Shown: positions 36,201 to 48,423 of the stretch, piece after piece
Position numbering within the stretch: the stretch's first letter is position 1
Layout of the letters: every line of letters begins with the position of its first letter
Assembly (NCBI RefSeq): GCF_034140825.1
Contig: NC_089046.1
Location: 23,978,501 to 24,042,500 of the forward strand
Direction of reading: 5' to 3'
Source of the DNA: Oryza sativa Japonica Group
Lineage: Eukaryota; Streptophyta; Magnoliopsida; Poales; Poaceae
DNA length: 64,000 bases
Made by a program: the position numbers and the translations under genes
Notes under the pieces: generated by a model
Told to the model about the DNA's origin: nothing
What the model saw: only the letters and a program-made list of their open reading frames with translations
Database searches by the model: none

Positions 36201-37139
36201 GAATGAATGGTTAGGATTTAAAGATGTCTTTTGGTGGGTGGGAAATCATTTCCCTATCCCATTTGCCAAACATGGCCTATACACACTTGCATGTTGCATA
36301 CTTTGGCCAAACATGTGGTACATTAATTTTTAGTTTCAGTCCGGTACTATGAGAACACGTACTTCTGGGGTCAAACACCACAGTAAAATTGAAATTAATA
36401 TCAATATACCAGAATTTAGAACAGAATATAAGCAGCTAGCAAGCTGCTTAATTTATTACTTCTGGATGCAAACTGCTACTAGCTTACTATGGAATATTAG
36501 AGTTTATGGCAAGGTAAGGTGATGAACTCCATGAAACCACTAGTTCCAGTTGTCTTTGGTTAATTGGTTCTTTGCCTCAACCTCAAGCCATCAACTAGCC
36601 CATCTACCTGTAAAAAATCATATTCACTTCTTACTTGCATTAGCTGATTTCATAACATTATTGTACTGTATTATCAGTTCCACCAGCATATTCTTCAACC
36701 TTATACAAAGCCGTAGAAAGAACCCATGTTGAAATAGAATAGCCATGTTGCATTATACTCTAAAAATGCATATTCACTGGTTTACTTGTATTATTAATTC
36801 CACCAGCATAATCTTCACCTTATTCAAGGCCCAAATCTAGAAAGTAGTCATGTTGAAATATAATAACAATATTATATTAAACTTGATTGATAGAAAAGTC
36901 GCTAAGGAGATAGCTGGTTGTATTGTGAATACAGAGTGCCTTGCCCACTTGCATTGCATACATCAAGGACCAAGTGGCAAAAGCTATCTTGCACACTAGC
37001 TAGATACATGAAACATGAGCACACTTGCAATGTTACATAGCTGTAAATATTTAGATCCATGCTAATGATTCTTCTACAAAAGCACTTCACTTCTGCTAGG
37101 TGGATAATTAACTTGGGTAACCTAGTTCAATATATTGCT
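33298..37139. other. Intergenic between convergent dapF and MYB genes
   Basis: AT-rich. 33298 to about 34400 probably includes the dapF 3' UTR; GGTACCAGGGACCAAGCTGG after a TTTTTTTAG at about 34237 could be a second 3' UTR exon. A MITE lies at 36119-36277. From about 36900 the sequence is likely MYB 3' UTR. No other gene was seen. Confidence 0.5.
36119..36277. mobile_element. MITE with GGGTGTGTTTGG / CCAAACATGGCC ends
   Basis: Begins GGGTGTGTTTGGATAATGGG and ends CCCATTTGCCAAACATGGCC, imperfect inverted repeats. It matches 58387-58515 in the opposite orientation (GGTTAGGATTTAAAGATGTC against its complement). Confidence 0.75.
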
Positions 37140-38085
37140 TCAATAACATGGGCCCACCCCTTTACCATAACCAAATTGTGGTGCTACCTTGATCTCATCA
37201 TCCATCCTCAAGCATGTTTCTGGGCAATAGTAATCCCACATAGGATATGGCAATAGAGGACCAGATAGGCTATTGGATGCACTATCCTTTGCTTCATCAA
37301 AACATGGCCCTGGGAGCACATTTGGTGCCTCAATTTCCATCCATATCTGATCCATGGGATAACCATCCATGTCAACAGGGGTGCTTTTCATGATGCTTGT
37401 GATGCAGCCACTGCCGCCATGAAGTTCCTGCTCCTCAATTCCAATGATCATTGACGGGGTCTCTGGGTGGCAAGATTGGTATGTCAGTGAAGACGAGGAT
37501 GATGAGGGTGACATGTTACTCTTCCTCTCCTGTGCTTTCTTCCTCATATGTGTCCTCCAGTAGTTCTTGATCTCATTGTCAGTACGTCCTGGCAGACGCC
37601 TTGCTATCCTGGACCACCTATTGAGGAGAACACCAAATATATCATCCATAGTAGTAGAGAAATTAAGCTCTTTGTTCTTGACATTATCCTTTGGATCATA
37701 TCATACCTGTTTCCCCACCGAGCATGGAGCTCAAGGATGAGGCGCTCTTCATGCGGAGACATGCGCCCACGCTTGAGGCCAGGGTGGAGGTAGTTGACCC
37801 ACCGGAGGCGGCAGCTCTTGCCTGTGCGATTAAGGCCTGCATGGAGATACAAACAGTGTGTGCAAGAAGAGAACTCGGTTAGAGATGGTGGCGTTTCCTG
37901 TTGCGACTTAGCGCGAAGGAATTCAATATAGCTACCTAATTTTTGGATCCCCCACCCCTCAAACCTGATACTTTGGCAATGAAATCCCAACGACGTTCAC
38001 CGAACAATCGGACAGTGCATACCAGTTGCAGGTCCTCCTGCTCTGTCCATGGCCCTTTGCGTATCTCTTCTCTCACTGTCACCAT
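37140..38085 (-). CDS. R2R3-MYB transcription factor, MYB48/MYB59 type
   Basis: Three exons: 37965-38085, 37707-37836 and 37140-37617; 729 nt, 242 residues. R2 starts [20 protein letters not shown] with its spaced tryptophans in [20 protein letters not shown] and [17 protein letters not shown]3 follows with [20 protein letters not shown] and [20 protein letters not shown]. These strings are nearly the same as Arabidopsis MYB59/MYB48, a small subgroup known for conserved alternative splicing of the first introns in Arabidopsis and rice. The C-terminus is acidic and Ser-rich and probably regulatory. It acts in the nucleus as a DNA-binding regulator; targets are unknown. The introns are short (128 and 89 nt), which would suit intron retention. 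The start [13 protein letters not shown] fits the family. Confidence 0.93.
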
Positions 38086-38321
38086 ATTGATTACCCTAGT
38101 ATATGATGACAGTGTTGCACTAACGCTGCTCGCTCCTACCTTGTATCGGCTCGGAGCCGGTCTTCTTGCTCTTCTTCCACCTCTGTGTGCTTGTTGGCTC
38201 CAGCTTCAGGATGTGATCCTTGATGAACTCCAGCCTGTTCAGCAGCAGAGGAAAACTAGCTACTAGAGAGAGTAAACCACTTTGGTTTGTTTGCCCTATG
38301 GTCTGGTGGCTTTTGCCCCTC

Positions 38322-38329
38322 ATTTATAG
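38322..38329 (-). promoter_or_regulatory. TATA box of the MYB gene
   Basis: CCTATAAATGAG on the minus strand, about 240 bp upstream of the ATG. It implies a leader of roughly 200 nt starting near 38290 with no ATG before the accepted start codon. Confidence 0.6.
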
Positions 38330-39303
38330 GCAAGAGAGAGAGCTCTTGGGGTCACGTGATGGTGGAGCTCCCTAAAGATCCCATATTACATCATTTGTGT
38401 TGTCCACAGATTCTAACTAATAAAGTAGCTTTTGAATTGGCTTATGCTGCACGTATAATATTGCACCTTCTTAGGTGTTCCAATTAGGTTCTCCACTATC
38501 TTGGCATAAGGAGTTCATTGGAGATAGAAGTATATGCCGCCATTGTGATTACAAATTATACATGAACTCTGATGCATTGTACATGTAACAACTTTGTTAA
38601 TACTGGACATGTTTGAAATTTCATGAACATCCTATTTCATGTTCATATGTCTTCCTGAATCTTCCTAGCTTTTGATTTGTTAATAAATCATTGCATGTTC
38701 ATACCTTGTAGAAACATATTAATACAAGATTTTCGCCGGGTCATATTAATACAATATTGAAATGGTACAAATTATTGGCCAGTTGATTGTCCTTTTTTAG
38801 GGAGGGAAGACTTCTGGACTTCTGCACACTGGTGGTAGCTATTTGTTAAACTTAAGAACTGAAAACACATAATCTGTTTGTTGCACAAACAATTTACTAA
38901 TTGTCTACTGTTTCACCTTGATACCAGCTGGATTATTTACTGGTTTGTGCCAATACCAGCTGGAAACACCTATGGGTTTACTAGCCAGAACTGCCTACTT
39001 TTACTTAATTTTAGACCCTTAAATTTATATTTGTGCAAATATATTCCTGTGTTTCAATAATATGATGATTTGAAGGTATATGCTACTGCTTTTCTACTTA
39101 CGTGCTTCTTTGATGGGAATATGATTCATTTTTGTCTCTCTTGAGAAATAAAAGTTGGTGTGCTTATCACCTTTTTTTGGTGCTTGGATAGACCACCATA
39201 CATGGTATAACTGTAAATAATGCCTTCTTTCTGTTTTCCAACCAACTAGATGAATTACAGGTCTACAGTCCTAAAACTTGATTGAAACATGATGCTTTTG
39301 ATA

Positions 39304-39547
39304 CACTCTCTCCGTTACATATTGTAAGGTGTTTTAGTTTTTGTCCTTCTCTAACTTTGACCAAGTTTGTAGAAAAATACATCTACAACACCAAATTAGT
39401 TTAATTAAATCCACCATAAAATATGTCTTGGTAGTTTATTTATTTGGTATTATAGATGTTAATACATTTTTCTATATACTTGGTCAAAGTTAGAGAACTT
39501 TGACTTAGGGCAAAACTAAAACACCTTACAATATGGAACTGGTGGAG
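39304..39547. mobile_element. Stowaway MITE
   Basis: CTCTCTCCGTTACATATTGT at the left is mirrored by ACAATATGGAACTGGTGGAG at the right. The internal pair CTAACTTTGACCAAGTTTGT and ACTTGGTCAAAGTTAGAG is typical. Confidence 0.85.
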
Positions 39548-41178
39548 TACTATATTTCTGGTTTTGTTTCAAAAAACTTTTAAACGTGTGGACTCAATTT
39601 TGGCAGTTATATTGTATGAAAGTTCAAGAAACTCTAATGACAGAATATCCAAGTTTGTGGACTAATGATGCTTTTCTTATTTAAATATTCTTAGTTTATG
39701 TTGCATAATATCATTGATCTTTTGGGTAACAATTGAAGTACCATTCTACCTAGGGTTGTATATTGGAAATATAGTAATGCATAATGGTTTGTTCTTAACA
39801 GGCAACTGCTGGTTGCTGATAGAAATATTAGCAGTAACCAGCACTAATTTGAAAACTGACTGGTTTTTGGCTGAAGTAAATTTACTTGAATTACTTAATG
39901 AGTATTAATTCTCCTCCTTTTTCAAGAATATTCTGTAATATGTGCGTGCTTGCAGATTAAAGACTTGGCCAGAGTCTGGACTGGAGTAATGTAGAATAAA
40001 ACCTACTTTGCACTTCATGAAAAGGCTTGGGTATTCTGTAATTTTGACGGGCTTCTTACCATTGGAAATGGTATCTTCGAAAAGTCTCTATCTGGTTTCT
40101 TCCAAATATTTTTCCCTGTCCGTCTGATATGAAAAGCACTAGCCTTTTTGTCAGCCATTATCATTGGCACAGAGGACTCCATCCCTCCTTTTCTGTCAGC
40201 CATTATCACAGGCACAGAAAAAAGATCTTACAAGCTCACAGGCACACTCCCCGTACGACCCCAGCTCTCACCTACTACTGTAGTACAGTTTGAGTGGCTG
40301 CACAGGCCTCTGTCATTGAAGTGTCCCTCTAGAGCTGCTTGAGCCAGCTGATAGCAAAGCTTTTTGGAAATCTGTGGTACTAAGCTGACCTTGGCCTTTG
40401 CAAAGATCATTCATCGATGACCCTGATTGTACATCTGAAATGATGCACACTGTCAAAGTTTTGAACGTCTTTTTTTGAATGCTTCGGTGCTGTCAAGTCA
40501 ACATGTTCTTATTTCAATTTGGTTTCGTCGAATTATGTTTCCTTTGCTTAATTTAGAATGATTTTGATTGACCCTATCATACTGATGACAGGATGTTAGG
40601 ACATGCTGCTCCTTTTTTGCATGCTATAGTTATATATTTATTGTCAATCTCATTGTGAGTGGTTTCTCTTTTGCCATCATCATCTCTGCTGAAGTCCGCA
40701 TTTTCATGCATAATTTTTGCCTGCATGCACAAGAGAGTGTCCTGAGATGACCACATCTCCAGAACAGTTGGTTCATTTGAAAATTGCTCACCTCTGGGAC
40801 CTAACTTCTCCATTACTGTACACAATTACTTGGGTGTTTTTTTTTTCCCTTCAGGAGGGCCTCCATAACAGAATTGAAATGATTTTCTGATGTGAGGTTC
40901 AGCAATGGCAGCCAAAAAAGTCATGGAAGAAGCTCTGATGTGGAGGCCACCGAACTGCAATCTGTGCTGCAGTCCACTTTGGCCTGGAGGGGTGTGGCCT
41001 CTCACCAGTCACCTCCTTTTTATCTTGGCATCTTTCTTTTGGATTGCTCCTCGAGATACACTGCTGCACTGTTCTATCCCACTACTACAAAGAAAACCCT
41101 TTGATTTTTCTTTCCTTTCAATTTCCATCCTTTTTTTTCCGCTGCTTTTGTTTGTTGTTTTGCTATGTTGGACCCCAT

Positions 41179-41355
41179 GGTTACTAAAACCCGCAGGGTT
41201 CACCGCCCGGTAACCGGTCCAGAACTCCAAACTCTGGGTGCGGTTACCGGCTGGAAGGATATGAATTTGAACAAAAATTCTTCAAATTCAGAGCTATTCA
41301 AGCCGGTTACCGGGTTTCGCTGGGATGTCGTTTATTTCAGCGAAACCGGTTTTTG
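41179..41355. repeat. GGTTACCGG-rich repeat fragment
   Basis: Several CGGTAACCGG / CCGGTTACCGG arms in both orientations around GAATTTGAACAAAAATTC, and TTCAGCGAAACCGG at the right. The pattern fits a fragment of a palindromic DNA transposon; the ends are unclear. Confidence 0.5.
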
Positions 41356-42992
41356 CCATGGTTGGACCTCTATCATGTCCCTATCGGCTGGTGTGGTCTC
41401 ACCTAGTCAGCTGTGTGGGTTGGGCTACCTGGGAGGAGATGTTGAGCCCCTGCCTCTGCTTCTTCTTCCTCTGGCAGTGGCAGCATGCACTAGCTTCAGG
41501 ATTTGTCGGTCATCATCGGCGCCACGACGAGATGTATGAAGCTCTCGTTCCAGTGCCCAATCGAGTGCCCTGTTGAAAATCTCCATGCAGGTGAGGTGTG
41601 CAGCTGCAATCCTTCTTGACTTCGCCATGGCCCCCCTCCAAAAGATGATCCCTGATGTGCAATTTCATTTGCAATTGCAAATTTGCACTCAAATTAGTGG
41701 AAACAGCACGTTGATGCTGTACACTGGAGGACTTTTCTTGGAGATGTTGGACACTCAAAATCCGATTTCGCACGCTGTTGCGCTGCCCGATTATGATAAT
41801 CGGCATTTTTGTTTTCATATACGCAAAAATCGAATTTGGCCGTTTGGAAAAATGCTTTCTTGTAGGAGAGCTGGCTGGCATTTTAATCTGTTAATTAACC
41901 CCAAGCATTAACAATTCAGCACGTTTTGCCGTGTTGTAGCATACTGCATACTACATCGTACGTGTTCTTTTTTGTGTGCATGTGTGTCGCATTGGTTGGC
42001 AATTACGAGTTCACCTACTGTTCACCTGATCATCTTTCTTTCTCCTTTATCTGACGTTCTATTAATGCTTTACTACAATGTTTCTTGTTTTCTGAGACTC
42101 TGGAGTGACTGTTCAAGGACCCAAGGGTCAGTGGTCACTACAGCTTTTATATATATAAAAAAACTTATTTGACATGCCTTGGTTGTCCTCTGTGTACCAC
42201 TTTCTACTTTATTTGTGTGTCTGTCTGTGTGTAATCTTATGTTGATCCTTAGCTGTTGATGTGTCATTAGCAAGTGCCCTGCTGATGACATGAACTTTCT
42301 TTAACCTCGCATTACCTATTATTAGATTCCTAAATATTGTGCCCCAGTCTTTGATTTGTATATAGTTTGCACATGTGCCACTGTTGGTGGTATTTCTTTT
42401 TGACAAATTGCTTATTGCTAGATTTTTTTTTTGCTATGAAAAAAGTGGACTATATATGTGCTCCCTGAAAAGGAAAATTCGTATTCTGTTTTGAGTGATG
42501 ACGCTGAAAGTTTTTGGACTTTTTATGCTCCTCTCCATTTTTGTTTTATTCCTTCCGTAGGCTACAAGGTCACCTATATGTGTGTTGAGAGGATAAAAGA
42601 AGAATTACGGCTGAGGTCGTCTTCTAAATATTCTTTACTTAGCATCGTTGCTCTAGCTGTACTCTTACATGACTCATGATATTTCCATTAGATTCCCAGA
42701 CGTTGCAAGCCGACGGCAATAATTGTGGTACATTGATTCACTATGCAAACTGATGAAAGATGGTGGAACTGAACGAATCAAGGGTCCATTTGAAGTTCAT
42801 TGCAATCTCTTAAGATTCGAGAAACACCCAGGGATCTTCCGGCTAGCTCTACAAGGTGGTGGCTAGCTGGCCTGGGTTCGAAGCTTCACCTTGTCTAATT
42901 ATTTGATATTAGGTCATCCCCTAATATTCGCTTTTTTTTTCTGTCAAGATTTGAGATCTTATTTGGCCACTCGAAGCAGTTAGGAGCAGGTA

Positions 42993-43434
42993 TTCCCTTC
43001 GTTTTTAAATAACCGACAATTTGGACATCACTCTTTGAACTTTACATGAAAGTCCATATTTACGACATAGTAATACTCCCTCCGTCTCTAAATATTTGTC
43101 GCTGTTAACTTTTTTAAACATGTTTGACTGTTCACCTTATTCACAAACTTTTACGAAATATGTAAAACTATATGTATACATAAAAATATATTTAACAATG
43201 GATCAAATGATAGGAAAAGAATTAATAATTACTTAAAGTTTTTTTAATAAGACGAACGATCAAACATGTTTAAAAAGTCAACGGCGTCAAATATTTAGGG
43301 ACGGAAGGAGTACAATTTAAGAACACATGGAATCATTTTTAGTGTTTGTAGATATATATCTTGCTCAAAAAGACTAGTGATCTAAGTGACAAAGTGGATA
43401 GTATCCGTCATCGGTTATTTAAAAACAAAGAGAG
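42993..43434. mobile_element. Stowaway-like element interrupted by another Stowaway
   Basis: The outer ends CCTTCGTTTTTAAATAACCG and CGGTTATTTAAAAACAAAGA are inverted repeats. Between them sits a complete second element (43076-43310). Confidence 0.75.
43076..43310. mobile_element. Stowaway MITE nested in 42993-43434
   Basis: CTCCCTCCGTCTCTAAATAT and ATATTTAGGGACGGAAGGAG ends flanked by TA. GTTAACTTTTTTAAACATGT pairs with ACATGTTTAAAAAGTCAACG. Confidence 0.9.
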
Positions 43435-44058
43435 TAATTATTTTTTTAGAAAAGGGTATTTTATACCCGGCTTCTATATCCAACCAGAATATATGCAGCC
43501 TTTAAAATTAGAAACTTAATCCCTCAAACAACCCTAATCTAAATTTCACTTTTATCAAGATTGGAACTTAGGACCTTGGGATGCTGTACTCATGTCATTG
43601 CAATCTTATTTTAAAGAGCGGAGAGTGGATAAATCGAGGATGATAGATCCCGCAAGCGGATAAATTCCCATGTTTCAAACATGTTGTCCTTGTGGTAAAA
43701 GATCAAGGCGACGCGACGACAATGGCACGGTGGTTCGTGGTACTCGTGGCCTGGCCGGCCGGCCGGCCGGCAAGCAACCTTTCACGGCGAGGAAGCCATG
43801 ATCTTTGGGTGGTTTGATTGTGCCCTGCGACCTGGAAACGATGGGCTCCTGGACGTCTCCTGCGCCAGCTGAAAGGTGAACAGATGTACCATTGCATCTG
43901 GCAGGTTTAGAACTCAGTGAGAGGCAGCGTCTCACTTTTCTGGAAGAGGCAGACACCCATCTTTTTTCAGGGGGTGATCAGATGGAGATAGGTTATGGTG
44001 GTAACAATTTCGGAGGCGAATGATTTCTTGCGTGTTTGACTCACCATCGTGTGCGGTA

Positions 44059-44285
44059 CTACCTCCGTCTGCACTATTCACGTTAAACGTTTAACGTTTG
44101 ATCGTTCGTCTTATTTGAAATTTTTTTATGATTAATATTTTTATTGCTATTAGATGATAAAACATGAATTGTAATTTATGTGCGACTAAATGTTTTTAAA
44201 TTTTTCACAAATTTTTCAAATAAGACGGACGGTCAAACGTTGGGCACGGATATCCACGGCTGCACTTATTTTGGGACGGAGGTAG
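44059..44285. mobile_element. Stowaway MITE
   Basis: CTACCTCCGTCTGCACTATT at the left and TTATTTTGGGACGGAGGTAG at the right; internal TCGTCTTATTTGAAATTTTT pairs with TTTTTCAAATAAGACGGACG. Confidence 0.88.
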
Positions 44286-45574
44286 TAGCTTTTACCAGGA
44301 TTTTAGTGAGATTTACGGATTTATTTTTGACATACGGATATTTGTTGTAAGTTGCAGGGGACGCGGTCGTGGGTGTGTGTACATGTGCATTTGATGTCAT
44401 CGTGCAAAGGGGAAAAAATGAAATAAGGAAAAGTTATAAAATCTTAGTGGTTGTGATCTCTAACGTGAATGCCTGCCCTTCTCTAGTGCTCTTGCCTTGG
44501 CTTTTGATGGGGATGCATGAGAGATAACCAACCATCCGGTTTACTGCCAAAAAAGAAAAGGATTAGTGATAAGGGGAGTATAGAGCCGTGGATTCCCTTC
44601 TTAATCCTGATTTGTTGAACGGCTATGGTGGCTGCGACGACGGTGACGGCCAATGATACGAGATAAGAGCCACTTGGCTAGCAAAAACCACTGGCATGTG
44701 TACGACTCTCCGAGCTCGGTAACATTTCTCTATTTTGATATCACTCTTCTTTTTTCAAATTCTTGCTATTTTTTTACCAAACTATGTATATGTAGATAAT
44801 CACGGGGAGAATTTAATATAGTCTAACAAATATTTAATAATTAAGAAATTAAATGGCGAAAGATTGTGATTGCTCGAGAAAAGAATATAGGTGAAAAATT
44901 TGTTATATTTAAGGTCAGACAAATTACACAGGTTGGATTCTTAATTTGTTAATAAAAAATAAAATTTTGGGAAAAATATTAGACGCTAGAAATTAATATA
45001 TTTAGGACAGTGGAAGTGCAAGAATTGGTATAGGTAAATATATAGGTGGTAATGCATTATAAAAGTAAATTTTGAGAGTTTTCACTCCAAGTGTGGTCCA
45101 GGGATCCTAGAGGAAGAAGTTAAGGGATGGTCCCACTTGGAAGGAGATCAAGTAAAGCTCTTATGTGTAATCTTATAGCTGAGGTAATTAAATCAAATCA
45201 AACCATGGGAGTCATGATCATATCCATGATGCATGAGATCATTTACAACCAGGCATGCATGAAAGCTCCACTTAAACCAGTTGCCGTGCCCTAGTGTTTA
45301 ATTAGTGGACGTCGTAGTAAAGCCTTTTGGTGCGATTGATTTGTGTGGTTGTTGTTGGAACATGTGGACATTATGCATGGGATTGGGATCAAGATGGTAA
45401 TTAAGCTAAGTGTGGATGCTGCATCGCATGGTACACGTAGGAAAGTAACACGCACCTAAAGCCCATGGTGATGTGTCACTGTGCCAGTGACGTGTCCCAT
45501 GATAGAAATATAGAATGACCGTGAACATAGAAGAAATCAAGAAAATATGCTATGTTTAGCTCCAGTTCTCTGTA

Positions 45575-45811
45575 CTCCCTCGGTTTCATATTATAAATTG
45601 TTTTGACTTTTTTCTAATTAAACTTATTTAGATTTAACTAAGTTTATAAAAAAATTTAGCAACATCTATAATACCAAATTAGTTTCATTGCATATTATAG
45701 GTTAGCTTTGTGTTGAAAACGTTATTATATTTTTTATATAAATTTGATTAAACTTAAAATAGTTTGTATAGGAAAAAAGTCAGAAAGCCTTATAATATGA
45801 AACAAATGAAG
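45575..45811. mobile_element. Stowaway MITE
   Basis: CTCCCTCGGTTTCATATTAT at the left is mirrored by ATAATATGAAACAAATGAAG at the right, flanked by TA. Confidence 0.85.
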
Positions 45812-46572
45812 TAATTTATAGCTTATAAATTGTGGGTTTTATGGACACTCTTTCTAATTAAGAGTATGATTTCTGTAAATATTTTTTTTATTTATCAGTA
45901 TTTCTTAGAATATCGTTTTAAAACAACTTTTCAACTGTAATACTTAATTTATCTACCACTGGAATAATTCTCCTAAACTTAGAATCATCCATGGAACATG
46001 TCATTAGCATGGAAGAAAGGAAGACGACCATATATAGTGCTTTCTTACTGTCAAATTAATATGACACATTTTGACCTTTTGAAGAAAATATACCTGGGTT
46101 GTCGAACTCCTCGTTAATAGTCAATTTTGTTTTCTCTATCACTGTTCCCTACCTTATGAAAAAAAAATATCTATGTGACAATGTGTAGCTTACGTGCAAA
46201 AATATGCTTTGGTTTGGTGGAATGCACTTGATGTCCAAGTTAAAACAATGTGGTTTTCTTTGGAACAATGTATGAATTTTAAGGCGGAAGCACCGAAAGA
46301 AAGTACGTTGGTGTAGTCGTGATAACCCCCTCTCAATATTCAATTTTTTGTGTTCAATAAAATTACACATATAGGAATGCGTTTTTAGTAAAAAAAAAAG
46401 TATTGTGAGGTATTCTTCTTGGTCTGGTCTATCTCAGCGCATCTCAGGGATCTTAATGGTTACTAAATCAACTTCTACATTTTGAATGTCCTAAAATAAA
46501 TCAACTTTTACCTTCTTACCTACCATTGACCCGCAAAGAAATTTTATTCCTTCAATATCCCTCACTTACCTA

Positions 46573-46764
46573 CCCCTCCGTCCAAAAAAAAAACAATCCT
46601 AACTATGAACCTGGAAATATGCGTGTCTAGGTTTGTAGGTATGAGTTGTCTTTTTTTTTGATAGAACATAACTTATCTATTAATTAGAGATATTTTGGTC
46701 CTTTGTCTTTCTCAATATTTCTACCTTGGAATCTACGGTTTGAATATTTATGGGACAGAGAGAG
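46573..46764. mobile_element. Stowaway-like MITE, diverged
   Basis: CCCCTCCGTCC after TA and GGGACAGAGAGAG before TA. The internal sequence is only weakly self-complementary. Confidence 0.6.
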
Positions 46765-47221
46765 TACATGACTTGTTTTATTATTTAATGTACTTTAATC
46801 CCAACTTATAGGTTTTTTATATTTACAAAATTTTGATTATAAAAATGATAAAATGTATGTTAAAATTCAACCGCGTTATAATAAGGTGGAGTATGATCTT
46901 GGATTGAAGACAAAGACAAAGTTCTTTCTTACCAACTATCAATGTTTCTTACTTCCTTTCTTTGGATTTGTTCGAAGTCAAACATCTCTGTCTTTAACCA
47001 TTAAATTTTAGAAACCCGTATAACTTGAAACGGATGAAGTATTTCCTCTGTCCCAAAAAACCAAACCTCGGTGAGGATGGAACATCATCATCTCTATCTA
47101 GATTCATTGTACTAGGCGATGTTCCATTCTCATCAATGTTGATTTTTTTTACAGAGGAAGTAATAAATATAAGCCACGTTATTTTTGAAGAAAATATACC
47201 AGAGTTGTCTCTTCGCTAGTA

Positions 47222-47454
47222 CTCCCTCTATTCCACTTTAAATGCAACTATGAGTTTCCGTGTCCAATTTTGATCGTCCGTCTTATTTGAATTCTTTTTA
47301 TAATTAGTATTTTTGTTGTTATCAGATGATAAAACATGAACATTACTTTACTCACGACTTATGTTTTTCAATTTTTTTTTCAATTTTTTTTAAATAAAAT
47401 GGATGATCAAAGTTGAACGTGGAAAATTGTACTTAAAATGGGACGGAGAGAGAG
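47222..47454. mobile_element. Stowaway MITE
   Basis: CTCCCTCTATTCCACTTTAA after TA at the left and TTAAAATGGGACGGAGAGAG at the right; internal TCGTCCGTCTTATTTGAATT pairs with a TTTAAATAAAATGGATGATC arm. Confidence 0.85.
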
Positions 47455-47589
47455 TAGCGAACATATCCTTCGCTGGTAAAATATAAGACAAAGAATAATT
47501 TCTGTGATGACACAGTGAGAGGGAGTACGGAAAAGAAGCACACTACATTTAATTTCATCAACAGAATCCAGGTTTGGCCAAATCCTAAC

Positions 47590-47775
47590 AAATTGTTTCC
47601 TTTATGCTTGTGCTTATGCCTATACTTATAAGCTAATATTTGAATTTTTAATCTTGATTTAGAATTGATTTTGAGTTTTTTCATCGTAGTTTATTTTTCA
47701 GCCTTCGCTTTTAAATCGTTAAAAACACATATATAAATTTTTTATTCACAAATTATTATTTTTTGCAAATATGCC
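47590..47775 (+). repeat. Dispersed repeat D
   Basis: Contains TTAATCTTGATTTAGAATTG, ATTTTGAGTTTTTTCATCGT, CTTTTAAATCGTTAAAAACA and TTTTTGCAAATATG in the order of the other D copies. Confidence 0.65.
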
Positions 47776-48181
47776 GCTATAATACTATGGCAAACATGGG
47801 TTCCCAAAGGGGTAATTGTGTTCATGTCTTGTTTCGAAATGCGATTATGATTTTGCCTTTTTTTTTTAGGATTTGTGTTTTTTGCCTACACTTTTTCCCC
47901 CTAAATCAAGCATGAATCACATACAAGCTTCAGGTGGTGAAAGGGGAAAAAAATTGGATCAGTACAACATACCCGGCGATTGGTAGAGATCATGGACGAA
48001 ATGAACGCGGGATCCTGTGATGAACTCCGTCCTCACCCTTCTTACTCAAGCGATCAACCAATCGATGGATGCTGCAGCACAGAGAAGAATTTTATAGGAT
48101 TATGTAAGAAGAAAGAGAAGGGGATCACTGTTTGGCTTGCCACGCAATATTAGGAGATATTTAACTATTTTGTCACTTTTA

Positions 48182-48423
48182 GAGCAAGTTTAATAATATA
48201 GCTGGCTACTAGCTCCAATTCATCCATAACCAATCAGTCAATTCATATAATAGCTGCTTACTATACTATTAATATATGGTTCCACCTATCATACACACTA
48301 CGTCTTGCAGTCCGTGCTGTAGCTGGCTATAAATCTGTAGCCCGTTGCTTTTCTCTATCATTTTTTATCTCATTAAAATATGTTTATAATTTTCTAATAG
48401 TCTGCTATTGTACCTACTCTTAT
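48182..48423. mobile_element. MITE, GAGCAAGTTTAATAATATAG type
   Basis: Left end GAGCAAGTTTAATAATATAG and right end GCTATTGTACCTACTCTTAT, with TATATGGTTCCACCTATCAT and CAGTCCGTGCTGTAGCTGGC inside. I recall this as an abundant rice MITE family; the name is not certain. Confidence 0.65.

Noticed and set aside
40892-41213. Overlapping open frames of 70-102 codons
   Set aside because: Two frames of similar length overlap, no family resemblance, adjacent to a palindromic repeat fragment.
41425-41628. 67-codon minus-strand frame with helical, protein-like character
   Set aside because: Starts and ends without clear signals and cannot be extended by plausible exons; kept only as a note.
43675-43956. 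93-codon minus-strand frame
   Set aside because: Runs through a (GGCC)n tract, has no recognisable feature and no splice context.
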